This document shows positions 34,616 through 43,112 of a stretch of 64,000 bases of DNA, piece after piece (within the stretch, counting starts at the first letter, position 1; each line of letters opens with the position of its first letter). The DNA comes from Ruminococcus sp. GTDB lineage: Bacteria; Bacillota; Clostridia; Oscillospirales; Ruminococcaceae. The position numbers and the translations under genes were made by a program. The DNA lies in contig JAJPYB010000008.1 of NCBI GenBank assembly GCA_021205185.1, positions 163,513 to 227,512 on the forward strand, in the 5' to 3' direction. The notes beneath the pieces are model-generated. The model made no database searches and was not told the DNA's origin. It saw nothing but the letters and a program-made list of their open reading frames with translations.

Positions 34616-35585
34616 AATAGGAAACGTCAGAATAAATGGCTATGCGGCATTGGCGCCAATGGCGTCTGTCGCAGACAGAGCTTACAGAGAAATGTGCAAG
34701 CAGTACGGCTGCGCTTATCTTACAAGCGAAATGATTTCCTCAAAGGGACTGGTTTACGGCGACAAAAAAACGCCGAAGCTCTGTAGGATAATGCCTTATG
34801 AGCGGCCAATGGCGCTTCAGCTTTTTGGCGAGGATCCTCTATATATGGCTAAGGCGGCTGAAATGCTGCTAGAGTTTTCACCCGATATAATTGACGTCAA
34901 TATGGGCTGCCCGGTTCCTAAAATTACAGGAAACGGCGCAGGCTCAGCTTTAATGAAGAACCCCAAGCTTGCTGAACAAATGGTTTCGGAAATGGTAAGA
35001 GCGGTAGACGTTCCTATTACCGTAAAGCTTCGTTCAGGCTGGGACGAGCAGAGCGTAAACGCTGTCGAGCTTTCAAAACGACTTGAGCAGGCAGGAGCGG
35101 CGGCAATCTGCGTTCACGCAAGAACTAAAACGCAAATGTATTCGGGCAAGGCGGATTTAGAGGTTATAAAGAAGGTAAAGCAAAGCGTCAAAATTCCGGT
35201 TATCGGAAACGGAGATATAAAATGCGGCGAGGACGCACAGAAAATGTACTCATATACAGGCTGCGACTTGGTGGCGGTAGGAAGAGCAAGCTACGGAAAT
35301 CCCTTTGTTTTTGCTGAGATAAATGCGTATTTTGAAGGAAAAGAATTTACCGCACCTACTCTTGACGAGCGGCTGAGTGCTATGCGCTTGCACGTTGAAA
35401 AAATAGTAGAGTACAAGGGCGAGTGGCAGGGAATGAAGGAAGCGAGAAAGAATATTGCCTGGTATTTAAAGGGACTTCCAAACGCCGCAAGGCTCAGAAA
35501 CGAATGCGGCACGCTTTCTACTCTTGACGAGCTTTACGATATGATAGAGAGAATTTCAACCAACGGAGAAGCTAATGAATTATGA
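34602..35585 (+). CDS. dus: tRNA-dihydrouridine synthase (DusB-like)
   Basis: FMN-dependent reduction of uridines in the tRNA D-loop. Protein of 327 residues. The TIM barrel starts IGNVRINGYAALAPMASVADRAYR; the catalytic Cys is C103 in VNMGCPVPKITGNGAGSALM; HARTKTQMYSGKAD is typical. An in-frame ATG at 34590 is only 1 nt from GGGAG, so the ATG at 34602 is preferred. It overlaps the MutS-like gene and, by 11 nt, the next methyltransferase. Confidence 0.92.
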   Translation: MREIKIGNVRINGYAALAPMASVADRAYREMCKQYGCAYLTSEMISSKGLVYGDKKTPKLCRIMPYERPMALQLFGEDPLYMAKAAEMLLEFSPDIIDVNMGCPVPKITGNGAGSALMKNPKLAEQMVSEMVRAVDVPITVKLRSGWDEQSVNAVELSKRLEQAGAAAICVHARTKTQMYSGKADLEVIKKVKQSVKIPVIGNGDIKCGEDAQKMYSYTGCDLVAVGRASYGNPFVFAEINAYFEGKEFTAPTLDERLSAMRLHVEKIVEYKGEWQGMKEARKNIAWYLKGLPNAARLRNECGTLSTLDELYDMIERISTNGEANEL

Positions 35586-36288
35586 CGACTTTAAATTTGA
35601 AAAATTAAACGATAAGCTTTTCGTCTGCGTGTCAGGCGAGCATCGCTTTGGAACTGACGCTTTTCTGCTCGCTCACTTTTCACAGACTAGAAGGAAGGAC
35701 TTGGTCTGCGACTTTTGTAGTGGAAACGGAATAGTAGCGCTGCTGCTTGAAAAGTTTTATTCGCCGAAGAAGATATACGCTGTGGAAATTCAGGACAAGG
35801 CGTTTTGTCAGCTTGAAAAGAGCAAGGAGCGTTCCAGGCTTTTAAAGCTTGAAGCTTTTCACGGCGATATAAAGGACTTTAAAGCGAGTGAGGAGCTTGA
35901 CCTTATAACCTGCAATCCGCCGTATAAGGTAACCGGAACGGGAATAATAAGCGATAGTGCTGCGGATAAAATCGCCAGGCACGAAACGCTTTGCAGGATA
36001 GAGGACGTTTGCTGTGCGGCTGAGAGGAATCTTAAGTTTGGCGGAAGGCTTTGTATTACGAATCGCCCTGAGCGACTAGCGGACGTTTTGTGTGCTATGA
36101 GAGAATATAAAATTGAGCCGAAAAGAATAAGATTCGTTTCAAAGGAAAAGGGCGGCGCACCGTGGCTTATGCTTGTCGAAGGCAAAAAGGGAGCAAAGCC
36201 GTTTATGACGGTTGAAAAGGGACTTTACGTTTACGAAGAAAACGGCGAATACAGCGAGGAAATGAAACAGCTTTACAGCATAGACTGA
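35575..36288 (+). CDS. TrmN6-like adenine N6-methyltransferase (tRNA1(Val) type)
   Basis: SAM-dependent methyltransferase of 237 residues. The SAM motif I is VCDFCSGNGIVALLL, and the catalytic NPPY motif (ITCNPPYKVTG) indicates N6-adenine or similar amino methylation. It fits the YfiC/TrmN6 family, which methylates A37 of tRNA-Val in E. coli. The start overlaps dus by 11 nt, linking two tRNA-modification genes. Confidence 0.85.
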   Translation: MNYDDFKFEKLNDKLFVCVSGEHRFGTDAFLLAHFSQTRRKDLVCDFCSGNGIVALLLEKFYSPKKIYAVEIQDKAFCQLEKSKERSRLLKLEAFHGDIKDFKASEELDLITCNPPYKVTGTGIISDSAADKIARHETLCRIEDVCCAAERNLKFGGRLCITNRPERLADVLCAMREYKIEPKRIRFVSKEKGGAPWLMLVEGKKGAKPFMTVEKGLYVYEENGEYSEEMKQLYSID

Positions 36289-36305
36289 CAGCTTGGAGGA
36301 GTAAT

Positions 36306-38846
36306 ATGAAAATTTTGGCAATTGACGGCAACAGCATAATGAACAGAGCCTTTTACGGAATAAAGCTTTTGACAAGTCAAAGCGGCTTTTATACTAATGC
36401 GCTTACAGGTTTTATGAACATCTACCTGAAAACGGTGAACGACGTAAAGCCCGACGGCGTTACGGTAGCGTTTGATCTTCACGAGCCGACCTTCAGGCAC
36501 AAGGCTGATAAAACCTATAAGGCTAACAGAAAACCAATGCCGATGGAGCTAAGAGGTCAGATGACTGTTATAAAGCAAATACTCACGCTCTTAGGAGCAA
36601 GGGTTATTGAGCTTTCAGGCTATGAAGCAGACGATATTTTAGGAAGCGTTTCAAAGGTCCTTTCTGACAGCGGCAACGAGTGCATCATTCTTACAGGGGA
36701 CAGGGATTCATTACAGCTTGTAAACGACAGAGTAACCGTTTATCTTGCAAAAACCAAAGAAACGATAATTTACACTCCTGAAAAAATTATGGAGGAATAC
36801 GGACTTGAGCCAAAGCAGCTTATCGAGGTCAAAGGACTTCAGGGCGATAGCTCAGATAACATCAAGGGAGTTTCGGGAATTGGCGAAAAGACCGCAAGAT
36901 CTTTGATTTTACGCTACGGGTCGATAGAAAAGCTTTACGAGGAGCTTTACGACGGCGGTGTTAATGGAAAAATGCTTGAAAAGCTCGAAAACGGTAAAGA
37001 GGACGCTTTTCACAGTCGCTGGCTTGGAACTATTGTGCTTGACGCACCCGTTGAAAAGGACCCTGAAAAGTATTTGCAGGGCAAGGTTAAGGGTGAGGAG
37101 CTTTACGTGCTTTTAGCCGAATACGATATGTTTAAGCTTGCAGAAAAGCTCGACTTAAAGGACTATGGAACTGCAGTAGAAACAAAGAAGCTTTTGTCGC
37201 AAGGTCTCTCGAGCTTTGAAATCGGCGAGCTTAAAGAACATGATTTAAAGCTTTTTGACAGCGATATAACAGTCTGTTTTATATACGAGTGGGAGGAGCT
37301 TTTCGTTCAAGTTTCGGGAAAAATATACCACACCGACTATAAGGGCCTGATACTTAAATTCTTTGAAAGCGATTGTAAGAAGGAATGCTTTGAGGGCAAG
37401 GAAGCGCACAAGCTTTGTATGCAAAGGGGAACAGAGCTTAAAAACGTCACGTTTATAGCAGACCTTGCAGGATATTTGCTTAATTCTCAGGCAAGCGGAT
37501 ATACCGTCGCAAATTTATGCGCAGCGTATAAGGTAGCCTACCGAAAGGACGTTTCAGACTATGAGGATATAGCGTCGCTTGAGGGTCTTTGTAAAAGGCT
37601 TAAAGAGGAGATAAAGGATAAGGGTCAGGAATATGTTCTGTACGATGTTGAAATACCTCTTTGCGAGGTTCTGGCAAGTATGGAATACATTGGCGTTAAG
37701 GCTGACGCCGACGGAATTAAAGCGTTTGGTGAGGATATCTCTCAGCAAATAGACGCTTTAAAGGCTGAAATTTACGAGCTTGCAGGAGAGGAATTTAATA
37801 TAGCAAGTCCAAAACAGCTGGGAGAGGTTTTGTTTGAGAGCTTAGGACTACCGTTCAAGAAAAAGACGAAAAGCGGGTATTCGACAAGCGCTGAGGTTTT
37901 AGAGGAGCTTCGTGACAAGCATCCGATAATTCCGCTGATTCTGGAGTATAGAACGCTCACAAAGCTTAACTCTGCTTATGTTGAGGGGCTTTTAAGGGTT
38001 ATAAGAGATGACGGGCGAGTTCACTCGTTTTTCAATCAGACGGAAACCCGAACGGGAAGAATTTCCTCCAGCGAGCCGAATATGCAAAACATTCCTGTCA
38101 GAAAAGAAATAGGTCGGGGAATGAGAAAGTTCTTTGTGGCGAAGGAGGGCTATACGCTTTTAGACGCCGATTACAGTCAGATTGAGCTCAGAATACTGGC
38201 CAGTATCTGCAAGGACGAAAACCTTATAAGCGCATTTTTATCAGGCGAGGATTTTCACGCTATGACAGCAAGCAAAATATTTGATATGCCGATTGATTTT
38301 GTAACGGACGATATGAGAAGAACGGCTAAAACCGTAAATTTCGGAATCGTTTACGGAATAGGCGCTTACTCGCTTGCAAACGATTTGGGCGTGTCGATTG
38401 CCGACGCAAAGAAATATATAAATCAGTATAATGCAACATATCCCGGTGTTAAGAAATTTATGGACGAAACCATCAATCAGGCGATAAATACAGGCTTTGT
38501 CACTACGATGTACGGCAGGAGAAGATATATTCCTGAGCTTAACGCAAAGAACAAAATGGTTCAGTCGTTTGGAAAAAGAGCGGCTATGAACGCTCCGATT
38601 CAGGGTACTGCTGCTGATATTATAAAAATAGCTATGGTAAGGGTCTATCAAAGGCTGAAGGAGGAAAATCTTGACGCTAAGCTTATACTTCAGGTTCACG
38701 ACGAGCTTATTATTGAAGCAAGCGAAAAGGATAAGGACAGAGCGGCGGAAATTTTGTCTTATGAAATGGAACACGCCGCAAGCCTTGAGGTACCGCTGAT
38801 TGCCGACGTAAACGAAGGCAAAAGCTGGTACGACGCAAAGGGATAG
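36306..38846 (+). CDS. polA: DNA polymerase I
   Basis: Replication and repair polymerase of 846 residues. The 5'-3' exonuclease domain (about 1-290) has DGNSIMNRAFYGI and helix-3-turn GVSGIGEKTA. The 3'-5' exonuclease-like domain (about 300-460) lacks the usual catalytic acidic residues and is probably inactive. The polymerase domain (about 470-846) has DADYSQIELRILA, RRTAKTVNFGIVYG and LQVHDELIIEA. It ends KSWYDAKG. GGAGGAG precedes the ATG. The last 16-27 bp are repeated 89 bp downstream. Confidence 0.97.
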   Translation: MKILAIDGNSIMNRAFYGIKLLTSQSGFYTNALTGFMNIYLKTVNDVKPDGVTVAFDLHEPTFRHKADKTYKANRKPMPMELRGQMTVIKQILTLLGARVIELSGYEADDILGSVSKVLSDSGNECIILTGDRDSLQLVNDRVTVYLAKTKETIIYTPEKIMEEYGLEPKQLIEVKGLQGDSSDNIKGVSGIGEKTARSLILRYGSIEKLYEELYDGGVNGKMLEKLENGKEDAFHSRWLGTIVLDAPVEKDPEKYLQGKVKGEELYVLLAEYDMFKLAEKLDLKDYGTAVETKKLLSQGLSSFEIGELKEHDLKLFDSDITVCFIYEWEELFVQVSGKIYHTDYKGLILKFFESDCKKECFEGKEAHKLCMQRGTELKNVTFIADLAGYLLNSQASGYTVANLCAAYKVAYRKDVSDYEDIASLEGLCKRLKEEIKDKGQEYVLYDVEIPLCEVLASMEYIGVKADADGIKAFGEDISQQIDALKAEIYELAGEEFNIASPKQLGEVLFESLGLPFKKKTKSGYSTSAEVLEELRDKHPIIPLILEYRTLTKLNSAYVEGLLRVIRDDGRVHSFFNQTETRTGRISSSEPNMQNIPVRKEIGRGMRKFFVAKEGYTLLDADYSQIELRILASICKDENLISAFLSGEDFHAMTASKIFDMPIDFVTDDMRRTAKTVNFGIVYGIGAYSLANDLGVSIADAKKYINQYNATYPGVKKFMDETINQAINTGFVTTMYGRRRYIPELNAKNKMVQSFGKRAAMNAPIQGTAADIIKIAMVRVYQRLKEENLDAKLILQVHDELIIEASEKDKDRAAEILSYEMEHAASLEVPLIADVNEGKSWYDAKG

Positions 38847-38934
38847 CTTAAAGAATTGAGTTCTACATCCCGCCAGCGGCGGGGTGTAGGCGAAATTGCG
38901 CAGAAAAGAAAAGCTGGTACGACGAAAGAAATAG
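38820..38934 (+). repeat. Duplicated polA 3' end bracketing a GC-rich hairpin
   Basis: AAAAGCTGGTACGACG is at 38820-38835 (end of polA) and again, exactly, at 38909-38924; similarity continues weakly to ATAG in both. Between them, CTACATCCCGCC (38863-38874) pairs with GGCGGGGTGTAG (38878-38889) around a 3-nt loop. The second copy keeps the KSWYD reading but lacks the stop codon. It looks like a small inserted element or slipped duplication. Confidence 0.75.
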
Positions 38935-38960
38935 ATTACATACAAGAGAAAAAAGCAACA

Positions 38961-38993
38961 AAAAACGGCCACGAAGCTTCGTGACCGTTTTTT
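38961..38993. terminator. Bidirectional intrinsic terminator
   Basis: A near-perfect hairpin with outer AAAAACGG/CCGTTTTT and inner palindrome CACGAAGCTTCGTG, between convergent polA and the transaldolase gene. Confidence 0.9.
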
Positions 38994-39005
38994 GTCTGTG
39001 CTAAA

Positions 39006-39659
39006 TTATTCGCCAAATACAGCGATATAGTCCTTCTTGAACTTTTCAATTCCCTGATCTGTCAATGGATGCTTTGTCATCTGTTCAATAACGGAATAAG
39101 GAATTGTAGCAATGTCAGCTCCTGCTAAAGCGCAGTCTGTAACGTGAATCGGGTTGCGAATTGAAGCCGCAATGATTTCAGTTTCATAGCCGTAAATTTC
39201 AAAAATATCGGAAATGTCACGGATAAGGTCAATTCCCGGCTGGCTGATGTCGTCAAGCCTGCCCAAGAACGGGGAAACGTAAGTAGCTCCGGCATTTGCA
39301 GCAAGAATAGCCTGATTAGCGGAGAAAACAAGAGTAACATTAGTCTTGATCCCCTCAGCTGAAAGAGCCTTGACAGCCTTTAGTCCCTCGACGGTCATTG
39401 GAATTTTAACAACCATATTCGGGTGGATTTTAGCAATTTCTCTGCCCTCGTTAATCATTCCCTCAGCGTCAACAGTAGTAGCCTTAACCTCGCCGCTGAT
39501 AGGGCCGTCAACGATTGAAGTGATTTCCTTGATTACCTCGTTGAAATCTCTTCCTTCCTTTGCGATAAGTGATGGGTTGGTAGTAACTCCGCAGATAACG
39601 CCCATATCGTTTGCCTTGCGAATATCCTCAACATTCGCTGTGTCAATAAAAAATTTCAT
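39006..39659 (-). CDS. Transaldolase / fructose-6-phosphate aldolase family (small type)
   Basis: TIM-barrel Schiff-base enzyme of 217 residues acting in the non-oxidative pentose phosphate pathway. It starts [15 protein letters not shown] and has [13 protein letters not shown], the Schiff-base lysine segment MVVKIPMT and [11 protein letters not shown]. The short type includes TalC and FsaA; the pairing with xylulokinase favours transaldolase. AAGGAAA precedes the ATG. It is 52 bp after xylB. Confidence 0.92.
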   Translation of the reverse strand: MKFFIDTANVEDIRKANDMGVICGVTTNPSLIAKEGRDFNEVIKEITSIVDGPISGEVKATTVDAEGMINEGREIAKIHPNMVVKIPMTVEGLKAVKALSAEGIKTNVTLVFSANQAILAANAGATYVSPFLGRLDDISQPGIDLIRDISDIFEIYGYETEIIAASIRNPIHVTDCALAGADIATIPYSVIEQMTKHPLTDQGIEKFKKDYIAVFGE

Positions 39660-39711
39660 AGCAATTTTCCTTTCGTGTGTTTATTCATCAGGGTAAAACC
39701 CCATTGATTTA

Positions 39712-41235
39712 TTATAGTGCTGAAAGCTTTGAGAAGCTTTCCTTAAGAGCGGGATAAATTTCTCTGTAAAGCCGATAATACTTTTCGTATTCTCCAACAT
39801 TTTTCTCGTTTGGCTTTTGAACCTTATTAACCTCAATAACCTGCTTGCAGGCCTCGCCGACAGACGAGTAAATTCCTGCGCCGACAGAAGCTAAAAGAGC
39901 AACGCCCAAAGCGGGGCCTTCCTTAGAAGCAAGCGTTTTAACAGGGCAGTTGTAAAGATCGGCAAGCATTGATCTCCAGAGCGGTGACGAGCCGCCTCCG
40001 CCGCAAGCCATCATATCGTTGATGTTGATTTTCATTTCTCTGAATACTTCGACGCAGTCGCGGAGAGAATATGAAACTCCCTCAAGCACCGAGCGAAGCA
40101 TATCCTTTTTGGTGTGCATTGCTGAAAGTCCGAAGAAAACGCCTCTTGCATCAGGGTCAAGGTGAGGAGTTCTCTCACCCATAAGATAAGGAAGATACAA
40201 AAGTCTGTTTGAGCCAACCTCAACCGTTTCAGCTTCCTTGTCCATTAGATAATATTCGTCAACGCCCATTAAAGAAGCAGTTTCCTTTTCACTTGTGCAG
40301 AAGTTATCTCTGAACCATTTAAGCGAAAGACCTGCGCCCTGAGTAACTCCCATAACGTGCCAAGCGCCCGGTACAGCTGCACAGCAGGTGTGAACTCTTC
40401 CCTTAGGGTCGATTGAAATGCTTGATGTGTGTGCGAAGACAACGCCGGAGGTTCCGATTGTAGTAAACGCCTTTCCATCCTCAACTACTCCTGTTCCGAC
40501 AGCTGCCGCCGCATTATCTCCGGCTCCGCCGACAACGATAGTTCCCTCGTTAAGCCCTGTCAGCTCAGCCATTTCCTTAGTGAGCGTTCCGGTAACCTCA
40601 CAGCTTTCGTAAACCTTTCCGAGCAAGCTTTTGTCGATTTCCAAAGCACTTAAAATCTCGTCCGACCAGCAGCGGTTAGGAACGTCTAAAAGCTGCATTC
40701 CAGAAGCGTCGGAAACCTCAGTAGCGTACTCGCCGGTAAGAATAAATCTTATGTAGTCCTTTGGAAGCAAAATGTGCCTGCAACGCTCGTAATTTTCAGG
40801 CTCGTTATTCTTTACCCAGAGAATCTTTGCCGCTGTCCAGCCTGTAAGAGCAGGATTTGCTGTGATTTCAATAAGCTTTTTCTCGCCGAGAATTGAGTTC
40901 ATTTCCTCGACTTCCTTAGCGGTTCTCTGGTCGCACCAGATAATAGAATTTCTGATAACCTCGTTATCCTTGTCGAGCATAACCAGTCCATGCATTTGTC
41001 CCGAAAGACCAATTCCTTTAATATCGTCCTTAGAAACTCCGCTTTGCGAAACTACCGCCTTTAGTGTGTTTATAGTTGCGTTCGCCCAGTCCTTAGGGTC
41101 CTGCTCAGCATAGCCGTTCTTTGGTTGATACATAGGATATTCTATTGTTTTTGAAGCGATAACCTTTCCGCCCTCGTCAAACAGGACAGTTTTAGTGCCG
41201 CTTGTTCCAATATCAACGCCGATGATATATGCCAT
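39712..41235 (-). CDS. xylB: Xylulokinase
   Basis: Phosphorylates D-xylulose to xylulose 5-phosphate. FGGY-family kinase of 507 residues: IIGVDIGTSGTKTVLFDE, GLSGQMHGLVMLD, IIWCDQRT, and GGGSSPLWRSMLADL near the C-terminus. GGAGG precedes the ATG at 41235. With the transaldolase it channels pentoses into glycolysis. Xylose isomerase and transporter genes are not in the window. Confidence 0.93.
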   Translation of the reverse strand: MAYIIGVDIGTSGTKTVLFDEGGKVIASKTIEYPMYQPKNGYAEQDPKDWANATINTLKAVVSQSGVSKDDIKGIGLSGQMHGLVMLDKDNEVIRNSIIWCDQRTAKEVEEMNSILGEKKLIEITANPALTGWTAAKILWVKNNEPENYERCRHILLPKDYIRFILTGEYATEVSDASGMQLLDVPNRCWSDEILSALEIDKSLLGKVYESCEVTGTLTKEMAELTGLNEGTIVVGGAGDNAAAAVGTGVVEDGKAFTTIGTSGVVFAHTSSISIDPKGRVHTCCAAVPGAWHVMGVTQGAGLSLKWFRDNFCTSEKETASLMGVDEYYLMDKEAETVEVGSNRLLYLPYLMGERTPHLDPDARGVFFGLSAMHTKKDMLRSVLEGVSYSLRDCVEVFREMKININDMMACGGGGSSPLWRSMLADLYNCPVKTLASKEGPALGVALLASVGAGIYSSVGEACKQVIEVNKVQKPNEKNVGEYEKYYRLYREIYPALKESFSKLSAL

Positions 41236-41270
41236 TTTAACACCTCCGAATTTATATTTCCTTACTTAAT

Positions 41271-41299
41271 ATTTTACACTTTGCAATAGGTTTTGTCAA
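41271..41299 (-). promoter_or_regulatory. Strong promoter of the xylB-transaldolase operon
   Basis: On the minus strand, TTGACA (41294-41299), a 17-nt spacer and TAAAAT (41271-41276), 36 bp before the xylB ATG. Confidence 0.85.
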
Positions 41300-41331
41300 T
41301 GGGTTTTTGGTAATAGGAGAGTGTAAGTTAA

Positions 41332-41438
41332 GTAATAATTCCCTCAGCCGTCAGGCTGAGAAATTATTACAGAGGGGAGAGCTTGCCGCTTCCGAAACAC
41401 CTGTTTGCTTTAGCTTCACGCGGCAGTTAGCTATTAAA
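41332..41438. repeat. Long palindromic element between xylB and cotJA
   Basis: GTAATAATT (41332-41340) and CTCAGCC (41343-41349) pair with GGCTGAG (41354-41360) and AATTATTAC (41362-41370), giving a roughly 39-nt cruciform-like hairpin. A second inverted pair, TGCCGC / GCGGCA, spans about 41384-41425. It is not a typical terminator because there is no T-run. It may be a palindromic intergenic repeat; copies elsewhere cannot be checked. Confidence 0.6.
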
Positions 41439-41457
41439 TCGGAGCATATTCCTTTCT

Positions 41458-41489
41458 TTGTCACACATTTACAAATTGTGACATAATAT
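41458..41489 (+). promoter_or_regulatory. Candidate promoter and operator of cotJABC
   Basis: An inverted repeat TGTCACA-N11-TGTGACA spans about 41459-41483. Overlapping it, TTGTCA (41458-41463) with CATAAT (41482-41487) at 18 nt could be sigma-A-like, while CATAATAT resembles a mother-cell sigma -10. cotJ is sigma-E dependent in Bacillus; the choice here is unresolved. Confidence 0.4.
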
Positions 41490-41534
41490 TTATTGGAAGT
41501 AAACCACCAATAACAAATAAAGGAAGGGATAATT

Positions 41535-41795
41535 ATGGATATATTTGACAAGGGCATATTTGACCGCTTTGCAAACGAATCCGATGACGACAAGGCACCT
41601 TTCTGCTGTGGCGAATGCCCGCAGCCGAGGGGAGAATTTCCACGCTATACGCCGGTAGCAATGGCATATGTACCGTATCAGGAATGGGAAAAGACTTATG
41701 ACGAGCAGGCGGCTCTGTCGAGGGGAACTATATTTCCGTCCCTTGACAAACCGTTTATAGGAGAGGAGGCTGTTAAAGGTGACTGCAAAAAATAA
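41535..41795 (+). CDS. cotJA: Spore coat-associated protein CotJA
   Basis: Small protein of 86 residues with the CotJA signature LSRGTIFPSLDKPF and MAYVPYQEWEKTYD. It helps assemble CotJC in the spore coat. AAGGAAGGGA precedes the ATG. First gene of the overlapping cotJA-cotJB-cotJC operon. Confidence 0.9.
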   Translation: MDIFDKGIFDRFANESDDDKAPFCCGECPQPRGEFPRYTPVAMAYVPYQEWEKTYDEQAALSRGTIFPSLDKPFIGEEAVKGDCKK

Positions 41796-42033
41796 GCTGT
41801 TGTGCAAGGTCAGACAGTATTACTTTGCTATGGTTGATTCAAGCCTTTATCTTGACAGTCATCCGATATGCAAGGACGGTCTCGCCTACTTTAAGAAGTA
41901 TAAAAAGCTGTACGAGGAAGCAAAAGAGGAATACGAAAAGGACTACGGACCGCTTGATTTTGAAAGCGGAATAAAAGAAGACAAATGGGCGTGGGCGACT
42001 GAGCCGTGGCCTTGGGAAGGGAGCGAGAACTGA
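41779..42033 (+). CDS. cotJB: Spore coat protein CotJB
   Basis: Protein of 84 residues with the family pattern SSLYLDSHP...YFKKYKKLYEEAKEEYEKDYGPL and the C-terminal WAWATEPWPWEG. It begins with GTG at 41779, with GGAGG at 41765-41769, and overlaps cotJA by 17 nt. Needed for coat incorporation of CotJ proteins in Bacillus. Confidence 0.9.
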   Translation: MTAKNKLLCKVRQYYFAMVDSSLYLDSHPICKDGLAYFKKYKKLYEEAKEEYEKDYGPLDFESGIKEDKWAWATEPWPWEGSEN

Positions 42034-42629
42034 TGTGGGAATATAAGAAAAGACTTGAGTATCCTGTAAAGATTAAAAATCCAAACGCAGCGCTTGCAAA
42101 GGTAATAATCAGCCAGCTTGGCGGGCCCGACGGAGAAGTTGGAGCAGCAATGAGGTATCTCAGCCAGAGATATACGGCTCCTTGCAACGAGGTAAAGGCA
42201 ATACTAAGCGACGTTGGCACAGAAGAGCTGGCGCATATGGAGATTGTTTCGGCAATTCTTTATCAGCTGACAAAGGGCTTGTCCGTTAAGGAAATCAAGG
42301 AGTCGGGATTTGACACCTACTTTGTCGACCATACAACGGGAATTTATCCTCAGGCGGCTTCGGGAACTCCGTTCAGCGCGTTGACATTTCAGTCGACAGG
42401 CGATCCGATAACCGACCTTTCAGAGGATCTGGCGGCGGAGCAAAGAGCAAGACTCACCTATGACAATATTTTGCGCCTTGTTGACGACCCCGACGTTCGT
42501 GACCCGATAAAGTTTTTAAGAGAAAGAGAAGTAGTTCACTTCCAGCGCTTCGGCGAGGGACTGAGAATGGTTCAGGACCAGCTTGACGCTAAAAATTTCT
42601 ATGCATTTAATCCGAGCTTTGACCTATAA
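42033..42629 (+). CDS. cotJC: CotJC, manganese-catalase-like spore coat protein
   Basis: Protein of 198 residues of the Mn-catalase/ferritin-like fold, with metal-ligand motifs AILSDVGTEELAHMEIVSAI and LAAEQRARLTYDNILR. It starts at ATG 42033 inside the cotJB stop (TGATG), with AAGGGAG about 8 nt upstream; a longer frame upstream is not needed. It probably protects spores from peroxide. Confidence 0.93.
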   Translation: MWEYKKRLEYPVKIKNPNAALAKVIISQLGGPDGEVGAAMRYLSQRYTAPCNEVKAILSDVGTEELAHMEIVSAILYQLTKGLSVKEIKESGFDTYFVDHTTGIYPQAASGTPFSALTFQSTGDPITDLSEDLAAEQRARLTYDNILRLVDDPDVRDPIKFLREREVVHFQRFGEGLRMVQDQLDAKNFYAFNPSFDL

Positions 42630-42652
42630 CTAAAAGCAAGATGTCCCCGCCT

Positions 42653-42791
42653 CACGCATTAGGCTTCGCCAAACGCTAGGCGACCGCATTAAAATGCTTG
42701 TCGCCCCGTTCTCTCTACACAAAGTGGAAAAGAGAATGCCAAAACTTGTAGAAATAAACAGCACGCATTAGGCTTCGCCTAACGCTGGGCG
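42653..42791 (+). repeat. Pair of REP-like direct repeats with hairpin potential
   Basis: Two copies, 42653-42682 and 42762-42791, share CACGCATTAGGCTTCGCC then AACGCT-GGCG with 2 mismatches. Each folds into a small hairpin (GCATTAGGC-TTC-GCCTAACGC in copy 2, 8 of 9 pairs). The spacing is 109 bp, and further hairpins lie between them. Confidence 0.75.
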
Positions 42792-42957
42792 GCGGGCTTC
42801 ACTTGCCAGAAGCCTAGATAACATAGAAGCTAGAAAGCTAGAAAGTGTTTACCGCAAAAAGTATAAATCAAAAATCTAGTGTCTAGCGACTAAGCGACTA
42901 GCAATCTTTTTTCAATGGCGGTACAATCCGCTACTGAAACGTTGATGAGCAAGGCTT

Positions 42958-42987
42958 ACCCTCGCTGCCGTCATAATGGCAGCGGGG
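42958..42987 (+). terminator. Terminator-like hairpin
   Basis: CCCTCGCTGCC and GGCAGCGGGG pair around GTCATAAT and are followed by TTCTATTTTCT. The T-tract is interrupted, so the call is moderate. It would close the cotJ transcript. Confidence 0.55.
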
Positions 42988-43112
42988 TTCTATTTTCTCC
43001 CCCCAATTCGTGAAAATAATTTACAAAAACCTCTTTAAAAAGTTCTTGAAGTATGGTATACTTATCTATTATGGTGGGTAAGTTTCAAATGTAGAAGGGA
43101 GTTGACCCGAAG

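Larger units (their letters stand above)
42630..43112. other. Repeat-rich intergenic region
   Basis: No gene. It contains two 30-nt near-identical direct repeats (42653-42682 and 42762-42791), several hairpins (42679-42705 and about 42709-42736), a cluster of CTAG tetranucleotides (about 42812-42902), and a terminator-like hairpin at 42958-42987. TTTAAA-17-TATACT (43034-43062) and TTGAAG-15-TATTAT (43046-43072) are both weak promoter candidates for the lipoprotein gene. Confidence 0.6.

Noticed and set aside
38241..38972. Long minus-strand ORF (243 codons) opposite polA
   Set aside because: Lies wholly antisense to conserved polA motifs and across the terminator; Cys/Phe/Arg-rich shadow composition and no ribosome binding site.
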